In this document: one piece after another, positions 37,658 through 49,984 of the stretch | Numbering within the stretch: position 1 is the stretch's first letter | Layout: every line of letters starts with the position of its first letter | DNA from: Hyperoodon ampullatus | Taxonomy: Eukaryota > Chordata > Mammalia > Artiodactyla > Ziphiidae | Direction of reading: 5' to 3' | Length of the DNA: 64,000 nucleotides | Assembly: GCA_949752795.1 (NCBI GenBank) | Contig: CATKHW010000066.1 | Span: forward strand, 62,001 to 126,000 | Position numbers and translations under genes: made by a program | The notes under the pieces: model-generated | What the model was told of the DNA's origin: nothing | Seen by the model: only the letters and a program-made list of their open reading frames with translations | Database searches by the model: none

Positions 37658-38040
37658 GTCTAATAAACATTTATCAATGAATGAATTTGAGTTCCATAGG
37701 CAGATTTTGGAAAACACTGACACAATGCAAAATTTTGAAAATAATAAATCATTAAGAAAGAAAGAGATAAAATGGAAGGAAAGGAGTGAGGGAGGAAGAG
37801 AGAAAAAGAAAAATCTATTTGTGATCCTATGAAAACATTTTGCTTTGTTATGAAGCTGAAGAATAAGAGGACCTTGTTAGCCTAAGACAACTAAATGTTT
37901 TTCAGCAATCCAAAGTGTTTTGTAAATGAAGAGGAAAGGGCTTATATTATTATTTCTTGTTATAATCCAGGAACTGATTTTGAGTTAATGTGACATATTC
38001 TATAGTACTCTCAGAGCATGGGGGGGAAAGCAGTGTTTTT

Positions 38041-38620
38041 AAAAATGCCATTGGGAATTGATAGGAATTGCATTGACTCTGTAGATCACTTTGGGTTGTA
38101 TTGACATTTCAACAATATTAAATTTTCCAACCCACGAACATAGGATATCTTTCCATGTTTTTGTATCTTGTTTAATTTTTTTCATCAATATTTGTAGCGT
38201 TCAGCATACACATCTTTTACCTCCTTAGTTAAGTTTATTCCTAGGTATTTTATTCTTTTTGGTACTATTGCTAATAGGTTATATTCATAATTTTCTTTTC
38301 AAGTAGTTTATTATTAGTTTATAGAATGTAACCGATTTTTGTATGTTGATTTTGTATTCTGCAACTTGTATTTGAAATAAATCCTGAATTTGTTTATTAG
38401 TTCTGTTTTTTTTTTTTAATGGAGTCTTCAGGATTTTCTATGTATAAGATCATGTCATTTAGAAAAAAAGACAATTTTACTTCTTCCTTTCCAATTTGGA
38501 TGCCTTTTTTGCCTTTTTCCCGTATATTTGCTCTGACTAGGACTTCCAGTATTATGTTGAATAGAAATGATAAGAGTGGGCATCCTTGCCTTGTTCCTGA
38601 TATTAGAAGAAGGCACAAAA
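38041..38620 (-). mobile_element. Old L1 ORF2 (reverse transcriptase) fragment
   Basis: Antisense of the L1 RT region: TTTATTCCTAGGTATTTTATT (38236), the ATGTATAAGATCATGTCATT block at the catalytic motif (38440-38460), and TTCCAATTTGGATGCC. It corresponds to about 9500-10030 of the inner L1. Frames are broken, including a T-run insertion at 38407-38418. Confidence 0.85.
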
Positions 38621-39444
38621 ATGAACACCATTGTTTCTGATTTAATACTAACACCATGTGATTGAATTACCTCATTCATTTTAGAGGAATTACTGTGTGT
38701 TAGGCCAATTACCTGTAAATGAGAATATAGGAAAATTATTCCTATAATTTGGGGTATAATTAGACCCAAAACTTGAGTTCATTTGTACTTTATAATGAAT
38801 AAGCCAGTAGCTCCTTTCCAAGGGATGAAGAATATCTAAACTGATTCTTTAGTATTTGATCCATTCATAGGATTATGTTTTACTAACGATCTATGTTACT
38901 ATGCTTAGGAGGTAGGGAAGTTCAGGTGATAGTGCTCTCTTGCTTCAATGTAGTAAATACTCCCGAGCAACGCCTCACTTTGAGGTGGGCCTAGCAGTCC
39001 TCTGCTAACTTTCTTGCCCTTCCACTTTTGGTAAACCCATAGGAACTGGCCTCTTGGCTTTACTTTCCTCATATATGTGTCCAGGCATGTCAATGGTCTC
39101 GAGGCTACTCTCATATTTATAGTCATAAATTCCCTTTCCATCTTTGATCTTAAAACCAGAGGCAGCTTCATGGGCCTGAGTCCTATGCAATCACATAGGG
39201 TCCACTTTCTCAGAAGGGCCCCATGATTGGTTTTATGCTCTGATATGGCTGTCTTGAAATGTGTAATAATTTTATCTTTGAACTTGTATTTTGTAAGTGA
39301 AGTCTAGTAGGAAATAGAGCATATGTGTGACCAGTGGATATATGTAGATAGATTGGGCAATAATAGCCATACTGGTGAACTCAAGCCCTCAGGCACTTAC
39401 AATTGAAGATACAGCAGTAGAATTCATAAACAGGCATTTTGAAT
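38621..39444. other. DNA with a possible unnamed dispersed repeat
   Basis: Around 39180-39300 (AGAAGGGCCCCATGATTGG and the following bases), and again at 40940-41015, the text looks like an ancient dispersed repeat that I cannot name. Otherwise nothing recognised. Confidence 0.3.
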
Positions 39445-39954
39445 TACAGGTCTTCCTCTACCTTTGATGGGGTTAGTTCCCAATAAACCCATCATAAGTT
39501 GAAAATATTGTAAGTTGAAAACGTATTTAATACACCTAACATACTGAATATCATAGCTTAGCCTAGCTTACCTTAAATGTGCTCAGAACACTTAAATTAG
39601 CCTACAGCTGGACAAAATTATCTAACACAGAGCCTATTTTGTAATAAAGTATTGAATATCTCATGTAATTTGTTGAATGCCATACTGAAAGTGAAAAACA
39701 GAATGGTTCTTTGGGGCACAGGATGGTTGTAGGTGTTACGGTTGTTCACCTTCATGGTTTCACGGCTGACTGGGAGCTGTAGCTTGCTGCCACTGCCCAG
39801 TATCCCAAGCAAGTGCGTACAAGAATTGCTAGCCATGGAAATTATCACAATTTAAAACCTGAAGTTTGGTTTCTATTTAATGCATATTGCTTTCGCACCA
39901 TCATAAAGTCAAAAAATATTAAACTCAACCATTGTAAATTGGGGACTATCTGTA
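39445..39954. mobile_element. Tigger-like (Tc1/mariner) DNA transposon, non-autonomous
   Basis: About 506 bp between TA dinucleotides (39445-39446 and 39953-39954). The ends are imperfect inverted repeats: CAGGTCTTCCTCTACCTTTG at the left against CAGATAGTCCCCAATTTACA at the right, read inward. Internal text (CATAGCTTAGCCTAGC; GAATATCTCATGTAATTTGTTGA) is that of an abundant ancient mammalian element. No transposase frame remains. The exact subfamily is not claimed. Confidence 0.7.
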
Positions 39955-40162
39955 TATACAAATCATAAATCCAATTTTGTCTTCACAATTTATAGGAAAT
40001 ATTAGAAGGACCACTATAATGCCATAATATAAATTTAAAATTTAAATTAAATACAAAAACACAAGAAACTGATTTGCATGAGGCAGTAAATATTTTTAGA
40101 AACAATATCCATGAGAATCATCAGGTGTAAATTGCACACAAGTTTATTTTGAAGTGTTGTTT

Positions 40163-40680
40163 TGTTACTCACCAGGGTTCTTGGCCTCCTTAATCAATAG
40201 AAATTGATAAGAGGCCAGACAAGAAATTCAGGTGAGGCTTTATTGAGGTCCCTGCTACAGCAGGGGAGGAGCAAGAACAAGTAACAGGTTCCCTTGCTTG
40301 CTCACTCGCTCCTAGAGGCGGGGCAAGCTTGTTCCTTACATGGGGTGAGGGTAAGGGTGTATCCAGGGGTCGGACCGGAGTGATTTGCCCACCTCTGTAG
40401 CGGTAGTGTGTGTAGGGGTCATGCACAGTAACCTGCCTTTGCTGCTGACACCCTGCTTTTGCTCCTGGGTCTTCAGAAGTGGCAGTTGGGTTTTTTGGTC
40501 TTTTTTGTATCTTGTCCATAATTTGCCCCAGCTGCACATGCATGCAGTTATTTTTAGTGCCTTATAGTTTATTTGTATTTCGTTGCTCAAGGAGATGTTT
40601 GTCCAGGTGCAAGCACTGCAGCAAAGGGTTCCAGGTCACAGCCTGTCTCTGTTTCTTTTCAAATACATCAATTGAGAATA
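40163..40680 (-). mobile_element. Endogenous retrovirus solo LTR
   Basis: Read on the minus strand it has LTR layout: U3, then a polyadenylation signal in CAATAAAGCCTCACCTGAA (plus strand 40223-40241), then a U5 that ends ...GAGTAACA (plus-strand start TGTTACTC at 40163). GC content is higher than the flanks. No gag, pol or env adjoins it, so it is a solo LTR. The 5' boundary is uncertain (40670-40690). Open frames of up to 117 codons across it are composition artefacts. Confidence 0.75.
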
Positions 40681-40689
40681 AGTTGTAAA

Positions 40690-41334
40690 TGTTGATGACC
40701 AAACAATGATTTTTCAGAAAGCCACCCATAAAAATCTTATGATCAAAGTATCACATTAATAAAGTAGTATTACTTATCTTTTAAAATAAAAATGTGGCAC
40801 CAAAAATATTTTTTCTGTAGTTTTGTAAGTTTATGTTATTATTCATGGATCACTATTATTATCCCTATTATGTTTTATTAATACTAATGTGTTCGGAAAG
40901 GAAACACCTGTATTTTAGTAGCTTTTATGGTACTTTTATTCCCCTCTTTTTAACAAGATGCCATGGATTTTCATTTTACATTGCACCCCCAAACTGTGTG
41001 GCCAACCCTCCCTAAGCCTTAGGATGTAAGTCATTTATATCGAAGCCTGAAAGAGGACTTACTGGGCATAAGCTATTTATATTATGAAATTTTCTCATTC
41101 TCCCATTGCTTTTTGTGGGATCCCACAGAATAGTAGTGATAGGTAGAATTCAAACTCGAAAACCTATCTTACTCTTATCCATAAGTTCATAGTTTTCACC
41201 TTAAGTTCATAGTTTACATTAAGGCTCACTCCTGGTGATATTCTATGGGTTTGGACAGATATATAATCAAATATATTTATCATTATAGTATTATACAGGG
41301 TATTTTCACTGCCCTAAAAATCTTCTGTGCTCTA
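40690..41334. other. AT-rich DNA, no gene recognised
   Basis: Apart from the unnamed repeat-like text at 40940-41015, nothing was identified. Confidence 0.35.
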
Positions 41335-41535
41335 CCTATTCATCCCCCAACCCCACCCCTGCCAGCCATTGATCTTTTGATAGTCTCTTCAGTTTTGCCT
41401 TTACTATCATGTCGTATATTGTAGTTGGAATCATACAATATATAGCCTTTTCGTATTGTCTGTTTTCACGTAGTAATATACATTTAAGGTTCCTCCATTT
41501 TATTTCATGGCTTGATAGCTCATTTCTGAGATGTA
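41335..41535 (-). mobile_element. Old L1 3' UTR fragment
   Basis: ATTCATCCCCCAACCCCAC, GGAATCATACAATATATAGCC and CACGTAGTAATATACATTTA, on the plus strand, are the antisense of an old L1 3' UTR, similar in layout to 47355-47750. Confidence 0.6.
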
Positions 41536-41574
41536 GTTTAAAATTCTAAATTTTCCTGCATTTATTATATATCA

Positions 41575-41960
41575 TAGATCAGACATGGGCTAAGTGTACA
41601 AAGATGAATCAGTTATGGCTCCCACATGATGCAGTTCACAGTTCAGAAGGAAAGGCAGGTGAACAGACTGAGGATAAGAATGAAAGTAATGAAGTCCTGT
41701 GATAGAGGTAAGTACACAGTCTTATAGAGATGAGGAGGAGAACCTACTCCACAATGAGATAAAGGAAAGGGAGCTCAGAAATAACATGGGGACTAAAACC
41801 TGCAAGATTAGAACTTCATTTAAGTCTGAAGAAGAGGAAAAGCTATGTACTAGGGGGAGAGTGTTATGTTGTATAGAGGCACAAATAAGTGAGAGATCAT
41901 GCTGCATTCAGAGATTTAGAAGTATAATCACATTGATTAAAACGTAGCGTTAGGTGAAGA
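41575..41960 (-). mobile_element. Possible L2 LINE fragment
   Basis: The wording (CAGACATGGGCTAAGTGTAC, a following GATGCAGTTCACAGTTC block, and purine-rich text) resembles the reverse complement of the L2 3' region. Weak. Confidence 0.3.
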
Positions 41961-44955
41961 AGTAGCACGTCTACTAGGATAGTTGGGTAGGGGTGTGTTC
42001 ATCTTCTGGTTATTTTTCCTTACCTACATTGTCTGAAGACCTGGTTCGTTCATATGTTCCCTGACCCTGAGCTGTACCCATGGCCTCTGGGACTTTGTTT
42101 CTGCTTCAGAGACTCTGATTCTGGTTTTAGAACTAATTCCAACCTACTAACTATATCAGGCCTCAAGTGCTGTTCCTAACTGCTTACTTTGATTTCCCTG
42201 AAACTAAAGCATTTTTTTTACCATCTTGACCTGACATTGACCAAGAAGTCCATAAAGGAAAAAGACTCAGTTTCGATTTTAATAAATGCATTAACCAAAG
42301 TTTAAACACCTCTGGGTCATTTGGCTATTTTATTTCCTTGGTTTAGATTTGAAAACTATGATTAGTTCAAGGTGCACAGACTTAAACTAACCATAGTTTT
42401 TGCTTCATGACACACTTGCAGCATTGATCCATCATGATCCACTTTATTCATTTATTGAATTGGATAAGTATATAAGAGTAAAAATCATGACTGAATTGAT
42501 TTGATTATGAAGAAACTGATCATTTGTACGAGACATCAGACAAAAGTTAAGCACAATGATATTTTGCGTTAAATACTTGTTTTTTTTTTCCTTTCTTCAG
42601 AATGAGTAAACCCACACATTTGACTGGATGTTGTCAGAATGATACTTCAACCTTGGCTACAATGGCATGCAATCTCAAAGACATTCTTCTATGTAATCAT
42701 AATACCATTTTTCACACCTAACACTTAGTATTACATAATAATCAGTCTAACTCAGACTTGCCTAATTTTCTTCCAATTGTCCTTTTCAGGTACACACACA
42801 CACACACACACACACACACGGGACTAAGATCATCTGGGTAATTGATTCTTGCTCAAGGTCAGCAATGTGTTTGCCAAAATTTGGAGTCTGGCCCTGGTGT
42901 CATATGAAGGCATTCTGTTTTTTTTTACCACAGCCTTAAGTGAAGTTCAATTAGTATGAATTAGACTTTGGGGCTGGCCAGTTCTTGACTCTCTCCAGTT
43001 TGAGTCTTTGGATTCCGAAGTAGAGAGTAAGTTACAAGCAGAATTTCTCCTTTGATTGTAGTGGTATATACCACTTAAAATACTATCTGCTGACTTCTGT
43101 AAGGTAGAAAAAAAAACTGTGCATATTTAACAAAATTAAAACTTTTGTGTTTCCCAGTTAAGTGATCTTAAACCAGAGTTATTTTATTTAAAAAAAAAAG
43201 AAAGAAAAGAAAAGCAAAAGAACTCACTGCAAAACCAAATTCAAGCAACTTACTGAATCTGTAAAATGAAGGAGTAAAAGATAAAAACTTTCACTCTCCC
43301 ATTCCAGCTAAATGACAGTTCTACTATGTTCTGGAGATGTCCATATGCAAAATATTTAAAAAGTGTACGTATCAGAGTCAAAGCTTTGACTATGGAAAGA
43401 GAGGATTCCCCTCTGAAAGATATTCTCTGAAAGAGTAGAAAAGTTGGAGAACTATATTACTTATTCAGAAAGTATGTCTACATTTATCTATTTAAAAATA
43501 TACATCAGAAATGAAGCATTAAACCAAGGAAGTTGATGCATACCTAAATTTCACTTTGGATTATTTCAGTCAAATTTTGCCACTTCATATGCTGCCACTT
43601 TGGTGTTTGTGGAATATTACTTTTCTGTCACGCTTCGCTAACTTTATTTTTCAAGGTCATGCACTTCTGAGAAGCCTAAGATGAGTCACTAATGAGCACA
43701 GACCAGCATTGCTTGACTTCTTCATGCAGGAAGGATACATAGTGGTCAGAGGTATGGATTCAAGTCATTGACACAAATCCTCTGGCAGAGAGAAATCATT
43801 TTCCAGTTTAATTATGAAAGTGACCTGACATGATTTATAGCATGGGACAATTATTCTTTATAAAATAGAAGTGCTATAAATTCTGATCCTCTGTCTCTTT
43901 TTCAGAAAAGCATGTGTTTTTTTTCTGTCTCACAGCTTCTCTCAAACACATAAATGGTGTGGCTGAAAGGTTGCATGATCAGGTCTCTTTCTGAAAATGT
44001 CAGGATATCCCCTTCACTTTATATCAGTTACAGCACCTCTATATATTTCTAAGTTTCTTCCAAATGATTCAATCATTCCCCTAGGTTGGACTGCACACAA
44101 GATTTCTACTCATCATTGGAAATGTCTGGGAAGAGCAGTGATTTATTTTGCTGAAGGGGGGTCATCAATCACCAAGTGTTCTAAATCAGCTCCTTGGTCA
44201 GACAAGGAAGTTAAGAGGAAAGTAATTGAAGGATAACATATATCTCTTGATTCTGGAATTTTTAGCCCACTGTCTTAAAACAAGAAACAAACAAGGAAAG
44301 AACCACACACACAGAAAGGCTTATCTTTCTGCTAGTTTGCAACAGAATTTGTTGACTATCTATAAACACTTGCTTATAAATATTTCTTTAGTGAGTTAAG
44401 TGACTTGGGGGTCAAACATTTTGCCCTTAGCATTTCTAAAATGATGGTGAGAAGGGAAACGAATGAATTAGTCTGAGTTATTTTCTGATTCAGTTAATTA
44501 TTCATGAAACCAAAAATAAGAAACCCTGATCTTTATATGCTATAGAGAGAATGTGCTGTAGTATTCCATTCAAGTAGCTGTGAGGTAATTCATTGGTAAG
44601 ATGCTAATGAGCAGAGAAATGATTCTCTGAAAAACGTTCAGTGTTATTTGTTGCCAGGCACAGTAATTAATTCCTTTGCTAAAGTCACTAGAGTAACTTT
44701 ATCTCCTAATTCTGAAGCTTATAGCAGAATTTCCAAAATTTGAGGACAGTGTGACAAAACATTTCTCACAATAAACCTGTCTCCCATTCACTGCCTCATT
44801 ATCATTGTAATTCATCATGATCAGAAAATTTGGCAGCAGTTGCTCTTGCAAATCAAGTGAGATTATTTATACATGGCAGCTGTTTCTTGGAATCCTTATA
44901 TTGGAACAGTAAGCTGTTGGCGGGGTGGGGGGTGACAGATTATTTTAAATAGTTA
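41961..44955. other. Largely unique DNA, possible conserved non-coding segment
   Basis: No gene recognised. Includes the CA repeat listed below and an A/G-rich patch (43190-43215). The stretch 44480-44900 is free of repeats and carries TAATTAATT (about 44665), CAGCTG (44877) and other motifs typical of developmental enhancers, but such motifs are common by chance. Confidence 0.35.
42792..42819. repeat. (CA)n microsatellite, about 14 units
   Basis: Uninterrupted CA dinucleotides. Confidence 0.95.
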
Positions 44956-44959
44956 CCAT

Positions 44960-45546
44960 TGAAACAGAAGGGACAGGGGCAGGGCACAACCTTTTGAAAG
45001 AATGACATAGTCCGGGGACATGACATAAACTGATTAGAACCAAATGGATCCAAGATGGCAGACAGGTCAACTTCCACTAGACCTTGAGCCTCAGTATACA
45101 CTCACTGTAACACATCAGCAAGCTAAATGACACACTCACAGGTACTATGACAGTTCCAAGGCTGACCATAAGAATCAAAAAGTGGGCGGTGGCCCAATTC
45201 CTGGAAATCCCTGCCCCTTCCCAAAATAGCTGGAATACTCCTCCCACTCATTAGCCTATGAAATTACCCACCACTATAAAACCTGACAACCTCATAGCCT
45301 GGTGCCTTTCTCACCTTCTGAGGTGGCCCACACTCTGTCTGTGGAGTGTGTCTCTCTCTAAATAAATCCACTTCTTACCTATCACTTTCTCTCTCACTGA
45401 TTCTTTCTGCCAGGAGATATTAAGAACCTGAGCTTCATTAAGTCCTGAAACCAGGTGTGTGATCTCAGTTGGAAGACCGTGGGTTTTGGCCAGGTTCGAG
45501 TCCCGGCCACATGGGTTCAAGTCCCAATTTGAGGTGCACGGTTTCA
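44960..45546 (+). mobile_element. Class I-type ERV solo LTR, plus orientation
   Basis: 587 bp with TGAAACAG... at the start and ...GGTTTCA at the end, flanked by the 4-bp duplication CCAT (44956-44959 and 45547-45550). Four-base duplications are typical of gammaretrovirus-like (ERV1) integrases. The polyadenylation signal AATAAA (45361-45366) follows CTGTCTGTGGAGTGTGTCTC. The U5 carries two sequences resembling the tRNA TPsiC (B-box) motif, GGTTCGAGTCC and GGTTCAAGTCC. The copy at 52067-52625 belongs to the same family but has only one of them. No internal coding sequence remains. Confidence 0.9.
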
Positions 45547-45550
45547 CCAT

Positions 45551-47354
45551 CACAGTACTAGATCAACTAAAACCTCACTTAAAACAGAAACAAAAATAAA
45601 AATAATTGAAATAACAATATCCAATAAAAATTGGCAACTGTCTTTAAAGCAGAGGTATAGATATTCTATTTCTCATGACCTCAAACCTCTTTTGGGTTTA
45701 TTGTGCAAATTTAATAGGATGAAGTGGCCTTCAACTATAGTGACCAATGTCTGTCATGTCAGTATTTGTCTTCCTTTCTTTTTTAATAGCCACTGTATTT
45801 AATATTAGAATTCATTTTGAAAATACATGACCCTGTGCATGTATCAAGTTAGAAAATGATTTATTTGCATGTACAGTGTGGTGATTCAAAGAAAAAGCAT
45901 ACTCCCAACCCATGATCACAGGAGACATGCTTTTAATCACTTTATCTTTTTTCTGGTGTATCATTAAAAGGCATGTTTTATCAACTGGGACTAAGTTTTC
46001 TAAGGGAGCTATTTTAAAATGGAAAGCTTCAGAAAGCAGTAGAGGCAAATTAAACCACACTAGCTAGTAAACATGGATGCCTGTCACAAGACTCTTCTCC
46101 CTGAACATATATATAGTGTTGCTGTGGCTTTTTATATTACATCGAATGTCCATGGGACTGCCATACGGGGAATGAAAAAGGTTTATCTCTCCTGTGATCC
46201 ACCTGTTTTGGCCATTTAGTAATTTTAGCAGGCGAGGGCCTCAGCATACATTCCCTTGCTTAATATATTGATTTTCTGTGGTAAAAAATTACTCCTGACT
46301 CTCATGTTTTATAGTGTTATTGGGGAGAATGCCTCTCACTGCGGAAACCTATCTCCTCTTACTATGCTGATAGAGAAAGAGGGTTGGCTCCTAACCTAAT
46401 CTTCCCCCAACATATGCTCTATTGTGGATTTTAATCATGAACAGAGAGAAACAAAATAGAAAAATATTTCTACTCAACTATGGCATCATGGCTAGTCTGC
46501 TCCTTTATGGCGTTGTAAACTTCAAAGTTCTGATTCACATCTCAGGATGGAATGTAATCTTCAAGTCATGAATGACTATAAAGAATCTAGCTCACATAAA
46601 TTATATAAATTTTGGAAATTTAATTTAAAATAGACATAGTATTTTTTAAATCCCATAACACTATACATTGCATAGGTTCTTCTAGTAAGAATGTTCCAGA
46701 CTCTCTTGAGTTGTTATTGTTGTTTTTCTTAATTCTAGCCTTTATCTGTTTACAAGAGATAGTAGATCAAATGCTACTTAAAGCCTTATCTCATCAGTGG
46801 CTAATATGACCTCCCCACCTGACTCCCATTCCCTAAACTGAAAAATTCCTACCCATCCTCCAGGGCTCTGTGAGACAGATCAGTCACCACCTTCCCCATC
46901 CTCAATTATTGTACAATTATTTATCTATTTTTTAAAAGTCTTAATCGTATCATCTAAATAGTTTAAGTCCACAAAGCTGAATTACTAAATTGAGTTACTG
47001 TTTTTAACATAACAATAGGAGTTGTGAAAACCTGAAAGAATATGAGAAATGGAATTAGGAATCACCCAGAGGAAGAGAATAGCTTTAAAGTGTCAGATGA
47101 CCATTGCAGATCCAGTGACCCAAAGTTAGTCTATGTTTGATCCAAAAATAGCATAAGAAGATTTTGTAGAATAAACTACCCAGAGACAAAGTTGAGGTAG
47201 GGTAACAATCTAGGTGTAGGGACTAGGGCCAAGGGGAAGGTACAGAAAGACACTGACAATTTGCTGGGAAATCTAACTGTAGATTTATATAGAAGCCAAC
47301 TAGGTGTGAAATGGTAGAGAAAACTCTTCTATCTCTGCCCTCTGGAAATTAAAG
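45551..47354. other. Unique DNA, nothing recognised
   Basis: No repeat family, exon or RNA gene was recognised. Confidence 0.4.
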
Positions 47355-47962
47355 AAATGGATATTTTCAAATTTATTGAGGTGAAATTAATATGTAATAA
47401 ATGCATCCATTTCAAGTGTGTAGTAATAACTTTTGGAAAGTGTATACAGTCAAGTAACCATCACAGTCAAGAAATAGAATATTTCCATTACTCCCCAAAA
47501 GTTTCCATTGGCTCTTTTCCACTCAGAATCTCTACTTCCAGTCCTAAGCAACTGCTGCTCTCCTTAGTGTCACTATAAATTATATTAGTCTTTTCAGCAG
47601 TCTGTATCAATGGAATCATATCATATCTCCATTATGTCTGGCTTATTTCACTTCAGCATGATATTTTGAGATTCATCCATGTTTCTGTGTGTAGCAGTAA
47701 ATTTTCATATCAATTTCTGAGTAGAATTCCACTATATATTAGTTTGTTTATTCTTTAATTGTAATACATTTACCTTGTTTCCAGTTTTAGAGTTATGAAT
47801 GCAGCCAGTATAGTTATGTACAATTATTTGAGTTGATATATTTTAATTGGTCTAAAATATTGATTCCTCTGGGCTAAAAATCCATAAGTATGATTTACAG
47901 GTTGTACGTTAAGTATGTGGTTAACTTTTTAAGAAATTGCAAAACTCTTTTCAAAGTGTTTC
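47355..47962 (-). mobile_element. Old L1 3' end, first part
   Basis: Antisense of an old L1 3' UTR and ORF2 C-terminus: ATTTATTGAGGTGAAATTAA (47370), CAATGGAATCATATCATATC, and GTCTGGCTTATTTCACTTCA. It stops at TTCAAAGTGTTTCTGTAACC, where an LTR interrupts it, and continues at about 48616. Confidence 0.8.
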
Positions 47963-48615
47963 TGTAACCGAAAGTAGAGTCCGGCTGCTCACTGCTCAAA
48001 AGCCAATAAAGAGGCAAGGTTGGTGGAAAAGAAAGTTTGCTTTATTTTGGATGCCTGCAATGGGACCCCTGTCCAAAGGCCGATGTCCCCCCACTGACAG
48101 TCAGTGGGCAGGAGCTTTCATAGATGGAGGGAGGGGGCTACATGCAGAAACAGCACAGTCAGCTCTGACAGTCATCTTGAAATTGGTCATGTGGTGGTCT
48201 GATCAATGTCATCTTGATTGTTTTAGGTACAGTTAATCTTCAGTTCCAGGGTCGGTTTGTTCCCATTTCTTTGAGGCCAGCTCTCGGAATGGTGGCAGCT
48301 TATGTCATGGCTACAGTCTGGTCATCATGTAGTTAACGTCTTCCACCTGGCGGGGGTTTCAGTATCGATAAGACACCTCCCAGGATGTGGCTCAGAATAC
48401 TACCTATAGCCCTTGAGGAGGAACTAAAGGTCCTTGACTTTGCTTAATGACTAAACTGTTATTATTTAGTCTTGTTGGACAGCTTGTCTTTGCTTCTGCA
48501 TTTTCTCACTTCTCCTATTAAACTTATTCTTTTGCTAAAGTTTTTCCACAGACAAAAGGCAGGCTGAGGACATGGGGGGTAAGGACCATAGGGTCCTGCT
48601 CTGTTTTATGTCTAC
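47963..48615 (-). mobile_element. ERV solo LTR inserted in the old L1
   Basis: About 650 bp that interrupts a recognisable L1 sequence. On the minus strand the polyadenylation signal AATAAA (plus-strand TTTATT near 48041-48046) is followed by an 80-base R/U5 ending ...CTTTCGGTTACA or a few bases earlier. Sequence differs from the family at 44960 and 52067. The exact ends and the target duplication could not be fixed because the L1 bases on both sides are diverged. No retroviral genes present. Confidence 0.7.
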
Positions 48616-49930
48616 CATTGTTTATTCCCAAGAGCAACGTATATACACTCCAGTTAGTTCACATGATTGCAAACACATAATACTGTCATCCTCCTAAATT
48701 TTATCCATTTCAATTAATGTGTAGGAGAATCACACTGTGGTTTTCATTTGGATTTTCCTGATAATTAAAGATTTGCACATCTTTTCATGTGCTTATTGGC
48801 CATTTATATACCTTCTTATGTGAGGGATATATGCAAATATATTGACCATTATGAGTGACTATTTTTTGTTGTTATTGTATTGAGAAGATTCTTTGTATAT
48901 TTCAGTAAAACATTTTGATTAAATATACACCTGTTAAAATTTCTCCAATAGTTGGCTTGCCTTTTAATTTTCTTAATAGTATCTTTTGAAGGGTAGAATT
49001 TTTCAAATTAAATGAAATTAAGTTTATCACTTTTAAATTTATGCACATTTTTTGTGTCCTAAGAAATAGTTTCTTATACCAGGGTCGCAAACAATTTCTT
49101 ATATATTTTGTTTAAAGGCTTATTGTTCTAGGTTTCATATTTAGATCTATGATATATTTAGAGTTGAATTTTCTTTGTGGTGTAAAGCAAAGTTCTAGGT
49201 TATTTAAAAATGTTTTGATGTGTGGGTCTATAATTGCTCCAACAAAATTATTTTAGAAGATTCTTTTTTCTGCATTGGGTTAACTTGTCTGCCTTTTTAA
49301 AGGATCAACTGAATACTGAGATATGGAACCTGTATTCTGTTCTGTTGGTCTATATGTCTATTCTTATGCCTATACAACAACACTGTCATGATTTCTTTAG
49401 CTTTAGAGTAATTCTTGAAATTAGGTACTGTGATTACTCTATCTTTATTCTTCTTTTAAAGTATCAATATTCTTAATCTTTTATATTTCCAAAAACAGGA
49501 TCATCTTATTAATTTTTACAAAAATACTTAGGATTTTGATAGGGATTTCATTGAGTCTATAGATCAATTTTGGGAAGAATTAACACCTTTATTGAACGTC
49601 CCAATTGATACACATAGTATATCTTTCCATTTATTTAGCTATTCTTTAATATTCTCAGCATTGTTTTGTAGTTGTCAATGTATAGATCTTGTACATATTT
49701 TGTTACACTTTAATGTATTTTTGATGCTATTGTAAATGGTATTTTAAAAATTAATATTAGCTGTTGCTAGCATGTAGACATAAATTTCAGTATATTGCTC
49801 TTGTATTTTATTACCCTGTTGAACTCAGTTGTTGGTTCTAGTAGCATTTTGGGGGGCTCCTCCTGTAGCATTCTCTACATATATGATTATGACTTCTGCT
49901 TGTGAATGCAGTGTTATTTCTTCACTTAAA
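48616..49930 (-). mobile_element. Old L1 ORF2 C-terminal half, second part
   Basis: Continuation of the L1 of 47355. Recognisable antisense blocks: TTCATGTGCTTATTGGCCAT (48784), TATGTCTATTCTTATGCC and TTTCTTTAGCTTTAGAGTA (about 49395), and ATTGAGTCTATAGATCAATTT (49550). No open frame of length. It ends near 49930 around the RT catalytic region. Confidence 0.8.
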
Positions 49931-49984
49931 TCTGTGTGTCTGAGTTAGACAGCTTCTGAAGTTGCTCTTGATAATCCCTGTCTT

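Noticed and set aside
40190..40590. Retroviral coding remnants in the 84-117-codon minus-strand frames
   Set aside because: They lie in U3/R of a solo LTR around the polyadenylation signal and have no gag, pol or env motif.
45450..45546. tRNA gene at the LTR end
   Set aside because: Only B-box-like text within a U5 bounded by TG...CA and a 4-bp duplication; no A-box at proper spacing.
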